Positions 1 to 9,072 of a stretch of DNA of 64,000 nucleotides are shown here, in pieces; position 1 is the first letter of the stretch; each line of letters starts with the position of its first letter. The stretch spans positions 46,974-110,973 of IMG/VR virus record IMGVR_UViG_3300027770_000039. One strand, given 5' to 3'. This DNA comes from a virus. A model generated the notes under the pieces. The model was not told the origin of the DNA. It worked only from the letters and a program-made list of their open reading frames with translations, and did not search any database. The translations under genes and the position numbers were made by a program.

Positions 1-598
1 TTGCTTTTAATGCCTTGTTAAATAGCTCACGAGAAACTCCAGCTCCAGCTCCAGCTACAACTCGGCCATTGGCCTTAGATTTAGCTACAACTCCTTGGAA
101 TGCCTTGTACAGTGCATCTGATCCGCTGCCAACACCATTAAGGATTACATCCTCAATGTCGTTTCCTGCTTGTGTTGCCATCAATCGTGCAATGTGATCT
201 TCTAGATCTGCACCCTCAATGTTGTCTTCTAGAGACTCAGTTGAAAGCTCCCAGTCTAGGCGCAATTTCTTTGTTGTCAAAGAAATCTTTGAGAAAGTAA
301 CTGCTGCGTTTGAAGCAGTGTCATCTCCTTCTGTTGCAAGTTTCATAAGCTTTTCGCCTACTGACATGCGGTCAATTTCTGCAGTGTCTGCTCTCATTCG
401 AACGGTACGTGCGACTTTTCCAATTACGGTTGCATCGAACATATAGTCTAAGAAGCGAGCTGACTGTTCTGGGTTAAGTAAACCACCGTTTCCGTTTTCG
501 GAACCAGCGTGTGTACCTGTACCACCAGTAGTGGACGCAAAAGTACTTGTTGCTGTTGTACCAGCTGCGATTGTCTTTTCTAATGTTTCATTGCTCAT
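1..598 (-). CDS. Major capsid protein, HK97 fold (C-terminus beyond window)
   Basis: About 199 N-terminal residues are visible and the frame is still open at the window edge. The N-terminus is Thr/Gly/Ser-rich, followed by a segment reading LLNPEQSARFLDYMFDATV and then an acidic helix (STESLEDNIEGADLEDHIA). This order, a flexible N-arm then a helix-rich spine, is typical of HK97-fold capsid proteins of actinophages. A good ribosome site (AGGAGAA) precedes the ATG. It lies directly downstream of the protease/scaffold and portal genes, the standard head-gene order. The class is inferred from context plus sequence style; a different virion protein is possible but unlikely. Confidence 0.85.
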   Translation of the reverse strand, partial: MSNETLEKTIAAGTTATSTFASTTGGTGTHAGSENGNGGLLNPEQSARFLDYMFDATVIGKVARTVRMRADTAEIDRMSVGEKLMKLATEGDDTASNAAVTFSKISLTTKKLRLDWELSTESLEDNIEGADLEDHIARLMATQAGNDIEDVILNGVGSGSDALYKAFQGVVAKSKANGRVVAGAGAGVSRELFNKALKA

Positions 599-619
599 TA
601 TTTTATTTCTCCTTATTTC

Positions 620-1930
620 TTACTTTATTAGTTCGTTTACGGAACCGAGGAAAGAACCGTTCCATTTTGATTTTTGGACTTTTACTTCCCTAGACCCGCC
701 AAGGTCTGAGGACTTCTTAATTGCAGTCTCTGATTCTACTGCATCGACACGCTTTTCTACTCCATCAATCGTGTTTCTGATGTTCTCAACAGTTTTGCTG
801 AGCTCTGAGTGTTGTTCTGCCAACTCTGTAATTTTGCTTTCTACGCTTTTGCTTAAAATTTCAACTGCATTTTTAATAGTTGTAACTTGTGCTGCGTTTT
901 CTTCTGAAGCTTTGTTTAGAGTTTCTGAGAAAAAGCCTTTTAAATCACCTAACATTTTTGCAAAATCAGGTTTTTCAACAACAATCTCATCAGAGATGTC
1001 TGTTGCTTTTTCAACGATTTCGGCAGAAGCATCTACTAATACGTCTTCTGTAATAGCTTTTTCAATTGTTGCTTCTGCAACAACTTCTACTTCTACTGCT
1101 GCGGTTTCTTCAACCACTGCGGTTTCTGTGTTTTCTGACACTTCATTACCTCCTTGTGCGTTTGCCTGTTTTGCGATTGTTTGTGTTTCAGGCAACGTTA
1201 ATCTTGACTTCTTAAATGAAGCAAGAATCTTTTCTATTTCTTTTGCTTTGTTTATATCATCAGTTTCTACCCAGCCAATTAGACTTGCTTGCTTGCCAGT
1301 TACTGGGGAATTGAATTCAGCGTCTGTTGACATAAATACAGAGTCGCTGTCTTCACAATAAAAAATATTTTCTGTTTTTAAGTTTGTAGAAATTCCTTTA
1401 AAAATTAATTGTCCATTCATTTTTTCAATAGATAGAATATTGCACAATTCATTTGCTGGAGAATCTACTACTGACAGCTCCATTAAAGCATACTCTTTAA
1501 TAAATCTAACTGTTTGCCCAGTTGCTTTGTTTACTTGATTGTCAGACTCTTTAATCTTTCCACCAATTGAAAATCCTGCAAGTGTTCCGTCTAGAATTTT
1601 TTCCCATGTATCTTGTGCGCCTTTTGAAATGTATGCATCTACATATACTCCACTATAAAAATCATTTGACTTTGGATCATAAAATGTTTCTGGTTTAAAA
1701 GAAACCATTTTGCCTACAGCGTTAGGACCATGCATCTCTCTAATGTTGCCACGGAATCTTTCAAAAGCTCTCATGCTTGCTTCTGCTGTAACTACATCTC
1801 CTGTTTGATCTACGTTGTCTAAAGTAGCAAAACCAGAGACGGTTCTTTTCTCTCGATCAACCTTTGTAAAAGGGACCGATAGGCTAATATTATCTCCATT
1901 GCTGGACCAATAAGATTTTTCAATATTCAT
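620..1930 (-). CDS. Prohead protease fused to scaffold-like C-terminus
   Basis: A 436-residue protein. The N-terminal 150 residues look like an HK97/XkdF-type prohead serine protease: beta strands followed by REMHGPNAVGK with a candidate catalytic His67, then LAGFSIGGK with candidate nucleophile Ser121. The C-terminal half is acidic, Val/Glu/Ala-rich and predicted coiled-coil, as expected for a scaffold delta domain. It therefore probably directs capsid assembly and then cleaves itself and the capsid arm. A TTG 36 nt upstream would also open the frame, but the ATG at 1930 is preceded by AGG at sensible spacing and begins with the family-like strand. It lies 19 nt after the portal stop. Confidence 0.85.
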   Translation of the reverse strand: MNIEKSYWSSNGDNISLSVPFTKVDREKRTVSGFATLDNVDQTGDVVTAEASMRAFERFRGNIREMHGPNAVGKMVSFKPETFYDPKSNDFYSGVYVDAYISKGAQDTWEKILDGTLAGFSIGGKIKESDNQVNKATGQTVRFIKEYALMELSVVDSPANELCNILSIEKMNGQLIFKGISTNLKTENIFYCEDSDSVFMSTDAEFNSPVTGKQASLIGWVETDDINKAKEIEKILASFKKSRLTLPETQTIAKQANAQGGNEVSENTETAVVEETAAVEVEVVAEATIEKAITEDVLVDASAEIVEKATDISDEIVVEKPDFAKMLGDLKGFFSETLNKASEENAAQVTTIKNAVEILSKSVESKITELAEQHSELSKTVENIRNTIDGVEKRVDAVESETAIKKSSDLGGSREVKVQKSKWNGSFLGSVNELIK

Positions 1931-1984
1931 ATGCCTAATTTTATAACGGTATTGTATATAAGGCAAATACTGGTTGCCTAATAA

Positions 1985-3574
1985 TTATTCGGTGACTCTT
2001 CCCCCACCTTTTTCATTTCTGCCCTCCCCAGAATTATCTGGTGAGTTGGCAGATCTTTCCTGAGTTCTTTTTCTAGAATTTAGGGCTTGTGCGGTTTGCT
2101 CAGATTTCTCCTGAGCTTTTAAATCTACAACCTGATCCCCGCCATCTCGAGGAATCATTCCCTTCCTAATTCTAACTTCGTTAGGGGTAATTACCTGCAT
2201 TCTTAAATATCTTTCATCAATTTTAGACTGGGTGTCTTCGTCTGTTAAAGTTAATTCATTAAACTTTAGCATTACCGCATCTGTTTTTTCTAATATAATT
2301 CTATTTAATTTTTTCTCTAAAATGTCTTGTGCTGGTCTACACACCTGCTCCTTAAACATTTTATCTGCGTCTCTTGCAGAGGCTAAACTAATTCCTTCTG
2401 GAACTCCTATTTTATTTATTGGAACTCTGTGGGCTAAAAGAATTTCGTCTCTGTTGGACTTACGATACACGTTAAATGATGATTCCTGGGTTCCAGCTTC
2501 AATTGGCTCCATTTTAAATTCAACTTTTGAATCTGGGCTATCTGCTGGAAGTGGGACATACAAGGACCTATGATTTTTTCCTTTTAATCCAACTTGGAAA
2601 AATTCTAAAAGTTTACGCTCTGACTCTGGAGAGAGCTTGGCTCCCTTAACGGTAATAATATATCTAGGTACGGCTTTGTTTTCAAAATAGTCTAAATTAT
2701 ACTTACCAGCAAATTCATTTCCTGCAGTTGCGTTTTGTGCAGAAACAATATCTGGCAATCCATAATAATTGTTCATTGGTGTGTATTTCTTTAAATGAAT
2801 AATTTCATTTGGTCTATCTGATCCATCTGCAATAGGATTTGGTGTTTCTAAATCTGCAAAGTTTCTAAAGAACACTGCCTTTCCATAAAGAAGCTGAATG
2901 AATCCGTCCCTTAGTCTACGAACACGCATGGTTTTTGCTGGTATGTGTCCTATGTATCCAATATTACCTGCAACTGTTCTTCCTATTTCAATAAATCCAT
3001 TTCCAGTTGCCTCTAGGTCAATATAGGCTTTTATTAATGTTTCTGTGAAAGTTTCTTCTTCGTTGGTTTTTTCTAGCCAAGCGTCTAAATCTTGTCTAAG
3101 CTTATTTAACTTCTTTCGAGCTCGATCTAATTGCTTTTGATCTTCAATATTATCTAGAGCATCATTTGCTTTTTTTGTTTCAACAAAAGTATACCCAAGT
3201 CCAACAATGTTGGCAACCTTTGCGTTAATTGCTGCATAGTTGTATGGTGAAATTTCATAAATTTTAGAAAGATATTCCATGTTATATGTTGGCTCAACCA
3301 GGTCAAACATTGCGTAACCAGTAACTGCTTGCTGCATGAGGTTCTGTTGTGTGGCTGTTCCGTCTTGACCAACAAATCTTTTTGATAACTCTCTAGACAT
3401 TTTTCTACGAAAGTTATTGCCCAAACCCTGAACTTTCTTTAATTCTGATTCTGTTATATTGAATGGGTCGCTGTCTAGAACAGGGGCTTTGTTATGAAAT
3501 CTAGAAAAGTCTGACGAGTCTGAAATATCTATGTTTTGAACAAAACTATTGTCTTCGTTTAGAAATTCTATCAT
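1985..3574 (-). CDS. Portal protein
   Basis: 529 residues, the usual size for actinophage SPP1/HK97-type portals. The protein shows the YNYAAINAKVANIVGLGYTF segment near the N-terminus, a GNGFIEIGRT strand, the TMRVRR region, and a later stretch resembling the clip/stem (LAHRVPINKIGVPEG, then a long helix with DADKMFKEQVCRP). The C-terminus is polar and Gly/Arg-rich. Portal rings form the DNA entry vertex. Its start overlaps the stop of the upstream gene by 4 nt (ATGA), so translation is probably coupled. Gene order portal, protease, capsid supports the call. Confidence 0.9.
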   Translation of the reverse strand: MIEFLNEDNSFVQNIDISDSSDFSRFHNKAPVLDSDPFNITESELKKVQGLGNNFRRKMSRELSKRFVGQDGTATQQNLMQQAVTGYAMFDLVEPTYNMEYLSKIYEISPYNYAAINAKVANIVGLGYTFVETKKANDALDNIEDQKQLDRARKKLNKLRQDLDAWLEKTNEEETFTETLIKAYIDLEATGNGFIEIGRTVAGNIGYIGHIPAKTMRVRRLRDGFIQLLYGKAVFFRNFADLETPNPIADGSDRPNEIIHLKKYTPMNNYYGLPDIVSAQNATAGNEFAGKYNLDYFENKAVPRYIITVKGAKLSPESERKLLEFFQVGLKGKNHRSLYVPLPADSPDSKVEFKMEPIEAGTQESSFNVYRKSNRDEILLAHRVPINKIGVPEGISLASARDADKMFKEQVCRPAQDILEKKLNRIILEKTDAVMLKFNELTLTDEDTQSKIDERYLRMQVITPNEVRIRKGMIPRDGGDQVVDLKAQEKSEQTAQALNSRKRTQERSANSPDNSGEGRNEKGGGRVTE

Positions 3575-3915
3575 TTGGATTTTCCTTGTCTTAACGCTTT
3601 CATTTCATCTTTATAGCTTCCAACGTCTAAAGCATCTGGGACTAATCCCCACTCTAATCTTTGTTTTTGATGCTCAAATTCTTCGTCATCTATCTTCCTT
3701 CTATTTGATAAAAATAAAGGGCTGCCTTCATAAATTCCATAAGATCTGGCTTCTCTTGCAAGAGCATCAATTCTTGATCTATTTCCTTTTAATGAGGTAA
3801 TTGAAAGATAGTTGCCATCATCGTCTCCAACCCATCTTCCGTCAGGCATCTCCCAGACGTATATCCCTAGAGTTGTTTCTTCTACAGACGTTTGTTTAAA
3901 GTTTTTTATATCCAT
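3571..3915 (-). CDS. Conserved portal-adjacent protein, unknown function
   Basis: 114 residues, hydrophilic, no membrane segment. It contains DGRWVGDDDGNYLSI and later NRRKIDDEEFEHQKQRLEWG, which I associate with small proteins encoded just before the portal in actinophages; that memory is not verified. The role could be in head assembly. It overlaps the portal start by 4 nt and is separated from the tail gene upstream by about 60 nt. AGGGAA sits before the ATG. Confidence 0.7.
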   Translation of the reverse strand: MDIKNFKQTSVEETTLGIYVWEMPDGRWVGDDDGNYLSITSLKGNRSRIDALAREARSYGIYEGSPLFLSNRRKIDDEEFEHQKQRLEWGLVPDALDVGSYKDEMKALRQGKSK

Positions 3916-3978
3916 TGTTCCCTAAGTTTACCATTATTTCAAAATAAAGTCCAGATCTTTGCCATATTCTAAATATAT

Positions 3979-5679
3979 TTAAATATTTTGTACCACTATC
4001 CAGTCAGAATTGAAATAATCAACCGACAGCTCTGACATTTTACCTAGCTGATCTTCAATAATTGTACCTTGGGAAGATACATATTTATTAAAATGATCCT
4101 GAACTTTTTCGGCACTCAGGGCTGATTCATAAGTAGCCAAATTCTGATATAGGCTTTGCCCTCCCAAAACGCTAGATTTATTAATAGAAATTTCTCCATA
4201 TATGCTATTTTCAAAAACAATAACAACGTGGTAAAGAGAATCTTTTAAAAACAAATTATTTATATTAGTCTGGCTTGTCTTATCTACCCCATTAACGTAT
4301 ATCTTGGATATATTGCTTTTAGATATTGTATTGCTTGACCAAGTAAGGCTACTTGCGCTGTACCCGCTTGTAGCAACAGATGTAACCAACCCTCCATTTT
4401 GAATAGAATACGGTGTATAAAAAAACTCTATCGATTTTGTTGGGGTTGTCGTATTTATATAAAACGATGAAAGATTTTTTAAGCTGATGCCGTTTCTGTT
4501 ATCTGTAGAAAGTATTTCATATTTGTTATTGCTTACAGGGATGTCTTGCTGGCTGGCTATATAATTAGAGGAATTTTTTGAATAAATTTTTTGATTATTG
4601 TAAAAGCTTATGGATAAAAATTTTAAGGATGGAAGGTATACGCTATCGTCTGATGTTGTAAAATAAACCCTAATATATAAATTTCTTGTTTGACTAAAAG
4701 AGCTTAATGAATACTGGGGTACGGGTTGGCCATTAACGCAAGATTGATAGTTTTGTCCATCTATACTTACCGAAACAGATATTCCATTATCCCCGTCCCA
4801 TTCAATTCTTGAAGAGTTCATTTCTGGTCCGCTTGGGATTGTAATAAAATCCTCAATAACAATAGACTGTGAATCTCCGTTTCCCTTTACAACACCGATA
4901 AATTCTTTTTGAGAGTTATAGTATAAATTATTATCGTTAATAAAATACTGCCATGATTTATTGGCTGGATAGGAATAAGAATACTTTGTTGAAATTGATT
5001 TATCTGTAAGTTCAAAAAAATTACCTTGGTCTGGGTAAACTATTTGAGTAGGGCTTAAAGATTTATTTTCTAAATAATGAGATAAAACCTGATCTTTAGT
5101 CAAAGAATTTCTATAAAAAGATACACAATTTAAGAGCATATAGTCTAAACTATTATTAACTGGTCCTGACTTCATTGTAATAGATTGATTTGAAAAAGAA
5201 AACCCAGACAGATCTTTTTCTGCTTCTATCTTTCCATCTATATACAGTATAATTTTATTCTTATTGTATACTGCAACTATATATATAGATTTTTTTAAGA
5301 AAGGAACAGTGTACTCTATATGCTTTGTACCTATTGAAAATACTATATTACCTTTTTTATAAAATAGTCCTATATCATTAGAAGAGTCTCCTACAATTGG
5401 TATTTCTAAAGAAGAGGTAGTATTTACCCTAACCCAGCATTCTATAGAAAATTGATCATCGGAAAAATTTTTAGTCGCAATTCCATCTATATCTATGTAG
5501 GTAATGGCGGCAGTTCCAGAAAGTTTTGAAGAGTTTTCTGCACCAATAACTAGTGGTAAATTTGTGTTATCTACCGATCCGAATATTGATACCTGATTGT
5601 CAAATCCAGAAATATCATCTGTTCCGCTTGGCCAAAAAGCCAGCGGGTTGTCTGATAAAACTCTAAGATTATACGACAT
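3979..5679 (-). CDS. LamG/concanavalin-like tail or surface-binding protein
   Basis: 566 residues, rich in Ser, Asn and Tyr with beta-strand character throughout. Residues about 60-200 (SIECWVRVN, then YIDGKIEAEKDLSGF) match the laminin-G/concanavalin jelly-roll pattern seen in many phage tail and adhesion proteins; a second similar module occurs near residues 410-520. No transmembrane segment. Likely a carbohydrate-binding virion protein. TACAAT lies 6 nt before the ATG, so this gene may have its own leaderless promoter. It sits between the enzyme block and the head genes. Confidence 0.65.
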   Translation of the reverse strand: MSYNLRVLSDNPLAFWPSGTDDISGFDNQVSIFGSVDNTNLPLVIGAENSSKLSGTAAITYIDIDGIATKNFSDDQFSIECWVRVNTTSSLEIPIVGDSSNDIGLFYKKGNIVFSIGTKHIEYTVPFLKKSIYIVAVYNKNKIILYIDGKIEAEKDLSGFSFSNQSITMKSGPVNNSLDYMLLNCVSFYRNSLTKDQVLSHYLENKSLSPTQIVYPDQGNFFELTDKSISTKYSYSYPANKSWQYFINDNNLYYNSQKEFIGVVKGNGDSQSIVIEDFITIPSGPEMNSSRIEWDGDNGISVSVSIDGQNYQSCVNGQPVPQYSLSSFSQTRNLYIRVYFTTSDDSVYLPSLKFLSISFYNNQKIYSKNSSNYIASQQDIPVSNNKYEILSTDNRNGISLKNLSSFYINTTTPTKSIEFFYTPYSIQNGGLVTSVATSGYSASSLTWSSNTISKSNISKIYVNGVDKTSQTNINNLFLKDSLYHVVIVFENSIYGEISINKSSVLGGQSLYQNLATYESALSAEKVQDHFNKYVSSQGTIIEDQLGKMSELSVDYFNSDWIVVQNI

Positions 5680-5704
5680 GATTAAATTGTACCATCAAGG
5701 AATT

Positions 5705-6394
5705 TTAATATCCGCCCACGTGAAAGACCTGGCCCGACAAGCTGGAAGACTTTTCGTCAAAAAGTAACTCTACTAGATTTGCTATATCGGTTACAGTATA
5801 CTCTTTCGGAACAACTTGACCTAGTAATAAAGTTTGAAAATAAATTTCTGGCATAAATTTTGTAAATCTAGTTCTTATTGGTCCTGGGGCTATACAGTTT
5901 GGCCTAATTTTAGTACCGCATACTTGTTTAGCTAAAGACCTTGTGTATGTTTCTAAAGCTGCTTTTGATGCTGAATACATAGACTCTGAATTTATTTGAT
6001 GCGCCGCTAAGCTTGATATGTTAACTATTGGAGTATGTTTCTCTGGGTCTACAAGAGCAAGAAATTTAGATATAACATTATAGGGACCTAAAACGTTGAC
6101 ATTCATCATTTGCTCAACTTGTGGAAAAATTTCTCCATAAGCGGGTGATGGCCAGTAAGCACCAGCACAGTTTACAATTCCAGAAATAACAATATTTCTT
6201 TCTTTAATTGATTTAAATAAACTTTCTAGTTTTTCCTGATCAACAATATCTGTTTGTATGTACTCAAAGGTATCGCTATTATCAGAGTTTCTGACGTGCC
6301 TTCCAACTCCAATAACTTCGTGCCCTAAAGAGACTAGCCTTTTGGCAACTTCATTTCCAATTCCTCTGACTGCTCCTACTACTAAAACCGTCAT
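5705..6394 (-). CDS. Short-chain dehydrogenase/reductase (SDR)
   Basis: 229 residues, a typical classical SDR length. It has the Rossmann dinucleotide motif GAVRGIG at residues 7-13, NCAGAY near 75-80, a catalytic Ser at 127/128 (NISSLA), Tyr140 and Lys144 in YSASK, and the PGPIRT motif after it. The reaction is NAD(P)-linked oxidation or reduction of an alcohol or carbonyl; the substrate is unknown. The start overlaps the stop of the oxygenase gene by 4 nt (ATGA), so it is coupled to it. Being in the tail operon suggests a role in modifying sugars or side chains of virion or host surface molecules, which is inference. Confidence 0.9.
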   Translation of the reverse strand: MTVLVVGAVRGIGNEVAKRLVSLGHEVIGVGRHVRNSDNSDTFEYIQTDIVDQEKLESLFKSIKERNIVISGIVNCAGAYWPSPAYGEIFPQVEQMMNVNVLGPYNVISKFLALVDPEKHTPIVNISSLAAHQINSESMYSASKAALETYTRSLAKQVCGTKIRPNCIAPGPIRTRFTKFMPEIYFQTLLLGQVVPKEYTVTDIANLVELLFDEKSSSLSGQVFHVGGY

Positions 6395-7044
6395 TCTGTG
6401 CCATCCGAATAGTATGGCTTAGATCTATTGTGATACCAATTTGGAAGAGCGTATCTAATTCCAGAAGTTATTGCCGATACTTCGTGGACGTATATGTAAT
6501 TAGAAGGGAAGAACAATAAACTTCCTGCTTCTGGTTTTAAACTTACACCTGCATGTTCAAATTTAATATTTCCTCCTTCGTAATCATCGTTTAAATAAAG
6601 AAGTGCTGATAAAACTCTGCTGCTAATTCCGTGGTCAGAATGTGCTGGCAAAAAGCCAGATTCCTTATACTTTAAAAGATGCATTGTTTTTTCTCTTGAT
6701 TTAATATTTTTTTGAGAGTATGGATAAATAGAAAAATAGTCTTGCAATCCTTTTTCTAATGCCCCAAATAAAACATCTGATATTTCTTTTTGTTCTTGAT
6801 AAAATAGATCATCTTTTGAAATATCTTCAGATTTTGGGATAAACTTTTGCCAACAAAAAACAGTTTTTTCTTTTCCGCCGTGATCGTAATCCCAGGGTTG
6901 CCAGCCTCTTACATAAAGAGAATTGTATCCAACAGACTCACTTCTTTTTATTTCTAAATCTTCAATTTTTTTAATTAGAGACTTAGGGTCTGGTATTATA
7001 TTTTTATAATAAGCCATTCCTAGGGAAAGAATTTCTCTATTCAT
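6391..7044 (-). CDS. 2-oxoglutarate/Fe(II)-dependent oxygenase, prolyl-4-hydroxylase type
   Basis: 217 residues with a double-stranded beta-helix signature: His135-x-Asp137 (PAHSDHG), the strand LLYLNDDYEGGNI, His187 (YVHEVS) and Arg197 (SGIRYALP), which are the metal and 2-oxoglutarate ligands of the P4H group. All ligands are present, so catalytic activity is expected; the substrate is unknown. Adjacent to a second P4H-type gene (stop/start overlap TAATG) and to the SDR. The two P4H neighbours share the LNDDYEGG strand and look like an old duplication. Confidence 0.9.
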   Translation of the reverse strand: MNREILSLGMAYYKNIIPDPKSLIKKIEDLEIKRSESVGYNSLYVRGWQPWDYDHGGKEKTVFCWQKFIPKSEDISKDDLFYQEQKEISDVLFGALEKGLQDYFSIYPYSQKNIKSREKTMHLLKYKESGFLPAHSDHGISSRVLSALLYLNDDYEGGNIKFEHAGVSLKPEAGSLLFFPSNYIYVHEVSAITSGIRYALPNWYHNRSKPYYSDGTE

Positions 7045-7592
7045 TAAAATACTCCAAAATCTGGGTCGGCAAAGTCCATCTTTGTGGATTGCATGTAAAG
7101 CGCAGTAAATCTATTTCCTTTAGTTATTTCTTTTACTCCGTGCAGATAATCATATTTATTTCCTGGGAAAAAAATAGCTGATAGGGATTTTGGTCTGTGC
7201 TCAAAATTTTGTTTAGGAAAATAGATTTCTCCACCTTCATAATCATCGTTTAAGTAAATTACAGTGCTGTATTCTATAAATGGTTCTTTTTCAATTGCAT
7301 CAATATGAGGACTTCCACTTTGCCCTGGTTGCCACCATGATCCAAAAGCCTTGGTAACAATTACATTATCTTTTAAATTAAAAAATTCTTTTTGTATATG
7401 GTTTGCTCTTACTGAATATTTTTTAAGAATATCCATTACTCTATTATTGTATGGAAAAGCAGTTCCACCATTTCTATCTTTATAATACTCTGGGTACGGG
7501 TTTCTTTTTGAAGGAGATTGCATCTCTTCTATCAGGGCAAATGCATCTTGTTCTGATATAAAATCTTCTACAATTTTTATCATGCTGTTCAA
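7044..7592 (-). CDS. 2-oxoglutarate/Fe(II)-dependent oxygenase, prolyl-4-hydroxylase type
   Basis: 182 residues. Ligands are visible as His96-x-Asp98 (SGSPHIDA), His151 (YLHGV) and Arg161 (GNRFTALY), with the shared LNDDYEGGEI strand between them. The start is probably the TTG that overlaps the preceding stop as TTGA, because AAGGAG lies 8-9 nt before it; an in-frame ATG three codons later has no ribosome site. Function as an intact Fe(II) oxygenase is well supported; target unknown. Confidence 0.88.
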   Translation of the reverse strand: MNSMIKIVEDFISEQDAFALIEEMQSPSKRNPYPEYYKDRNGGTAFPYNNRVMDILKKYSVRANHIQKEFFNLKDNVIVTKAFGSWWQPGQSGSPHIDAIEKEPFIEYSTVIYLNDDYEGGEIYFPKQNFEHRPKSLSAIFFPGNKYDYLHGVKEITKGNRFTALYMQSTKMDFADPDFGVF

Positions 7593-8410
7593 TTTATTAC
7601 TCCTTTAAAGTTTAAATATCTTTCTCCGCCAACTTTGTCTGTTAATGAACCAGAAGGATCATACAAAACATCGTTTGTTGAAAATGGTAGACTTGATATT
7701 TCTAATCCAAACACCTGTTTAATGCTGGAACTCCATTTACTCACAAACTCATTATACCCGTGATATATAGAAAAAGGCAAATATTCGACCTTATCTAACT
7801 CAATTGTTTTATTTTTAAAAAAAGTTGTAGGAAGGGCAAAGATTTTTGTAAAATTAAAATATATAGCTAAATGTTCTCTTTCTCCATGATATTTTAAATA
7901 ACCTGGCAATTTGTTATATAAAAAAGACTTAGATTTTGTAAAAATAAAATCTTTATCTATATATTTTGTCAATGTGTCTTCAGAGATAGGCTCTTTTTTA
8001 TATGAAACAATAAATGGGTTTTCTAAATATGGTATAAGTCTGTGATTTCCAGAAATTATACAATCTTCATTGAGGCTGAGTAGTTCTATTTTTTGAACTA
8101 GATCTTCGTCCCAATTTTTATTTAGGCTTACCCCATCTCCAATTAGCAAAAAGTATTCTTTTTTGAAAAGTCTATACCCTTCTTGTTTATGCAAAATTGG
8201 GCTTTTAATGCTATCCCATTTTACATATTTGTAATAAATTTTTACATTTGAATAGTTAGACTTTAAACTTTTTTTTCTATCAATATTGTTTTGATCAATT
8301 ATATAAAAAAATAAATTGTTTAATCCACTGGAATTTTCTATATTTTTTTCAACTAATTCTATTAAATCTTTATTTTGAAAAGAATACAAAACTATGCCAA
8401 TATCTTTCAT
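7589..8410 (-). CDS. GT60-like glycosyltransferase (GT-A fold)
   Basis: 273 residues. The N-terminus alternates strand and helix like a GT-A domain, and the central segment (LHKQEGYRLFKKEYFLLIG followed by NKNWDEDLVQKI) resembles the substrate-binding core of the GlcNAc-transferase family typified by Skp1 hydroxyproline GlcNAc transferase. The DxD-like metal site is not clearly present: the usual IDSH position reads IGDG. That family glycosylates hydroxyproline in eukaryotes, so its position directly between prolyl-hydroxylase-type oxygenases is suggestive. It overlaps both neighbours by 4 nt. Confidence 0.6.
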   Translation of the reverse strand: MKDIGIVLYSFQNKDLIELVEKNIENSSGLNNLFFYIIDQNNIDRKKSLKSNYSNVKIYYKYVKWDSIKSPILHKQEGYRLFKKEYFLLIGDGVSLNKNWDEDLVQKIELLSLNEDCIISGNHRLIPYLENPFIVSYKKEPISEDTLTKYIDKDFIFTKSKSFLYNKLPGYLKYHGEREHLAIYFNFTKIFALPTTFFKNKTIELDKVEYLPFSIYHGYNEFVSKWSSSIKQVFGLEISSLPFSTNDVLYDPSGSLTDKVGGERYLNFKGVIN

Positions 8411-9072
8411 TCAAACAGATCCGTAAAAATACTATCTTCATTCATTGGTCCCTTTGGAACTAATATAATATCATAGGCAATTGTCATTCTTGGCTCATCC
8501 CCGTACCAGTCGTCTCTGCCATGTGGGTTGCCAGTTTCTGATAAAATAGCTCTATTGTTTTTATTAATATTTTCAAAAATATCTTTATTGTTGATTTTAT
8601 AATAAGTAATCGAAGGTTCTGCTTTTACGCAGTAGAATCCATGTAGCTGTGGAAATCCTGAACCGTCCATATGGTCGTGGAAAAACGAACTGTCTTTTCT
8701 TGGGTCTACCGAATGGACGTTGTTAATTATTTTTTTATCTAAATTAAACCAACCATGGGTAATAAATTTTGACGAATTGTCGTTATAGCCATAGTACTCG
8801 CAAGCTTCTCTTGTCATGTCAGCAATAGCTTCTTTTAACTTTTTTATTTCTGGGTTGTCAAATTCCCAAATATTATACCTGTCACTATTTTTTGTAGCAA
8901 TAGCATCCAGAATTCCTGGGTCTTGAGCTAGGGCTTTATTTAAGCCTTCTCCCATTTCTTTCCTTGCCTGTTCAACTAATTCATTATTTTTTTCTAACAA
9001 AAAACTATAAAGATTTTCTAAATTATTATCTAAAGTTCTTTCAAAAAATTTATGATCTTTTTTTTCTTTCAT
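8407..9072 (-). CDS. Putative 2OG-Fe(II) oxygenase (HxH variant, family 5-like)
   Basis: 221 residues from the ATG that overlaps the upstream stop (ATGA); a TTG five codons earlier is less likely. The core is FHDHMDG (His132, His134), GFYCVKAEPSITYY, then NPHGRDDW (His184) and EPRMTIAYDI (Arg195). This fits the putative 2OG-Fe(II) oxygenase family in which the first motif is HxH rather than HxD, common in marine and freshwater phages. It is a tandem paralogue of the next gene (shared HKFFER, GFYCVKAEPSITYYK and R-x-TIAYDI). Confidence 0.8.
   Translation of the reverse strand: MKEKKDHKFFERTLDNNLENLYSFLLEKNNELVEQARKEMGEGLNKALAQDPGILDAIATKNSDRYNIWEFDNPEIKKLKEAIADMTREACEYYGYNDNSSKFITHGWFNLDKKIINNVHSVDPRKDSSFFHDHMDGSGFPQLHGFYCVKAEPSITYYKINNKDIFENINKNNRAILSETGNPHGRDDWYGDEPRMTIAYDIILVPKGPMNEDSIFTDLFE

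Noticed and set aside
531-1361. 276-codon open frame on the plus strand inside the prohead protease gene
   Set aside because: Ser/Val-rich translation without a ribosome site, antisense to a gene with strong codon and motif support.
7583-7592. ATG at 7583 as start of the 182-residue oxygenase
   Set aside because: No ribosome site at a useful distance; the TTG overlapping the previous stop has one at 8-9 nt.
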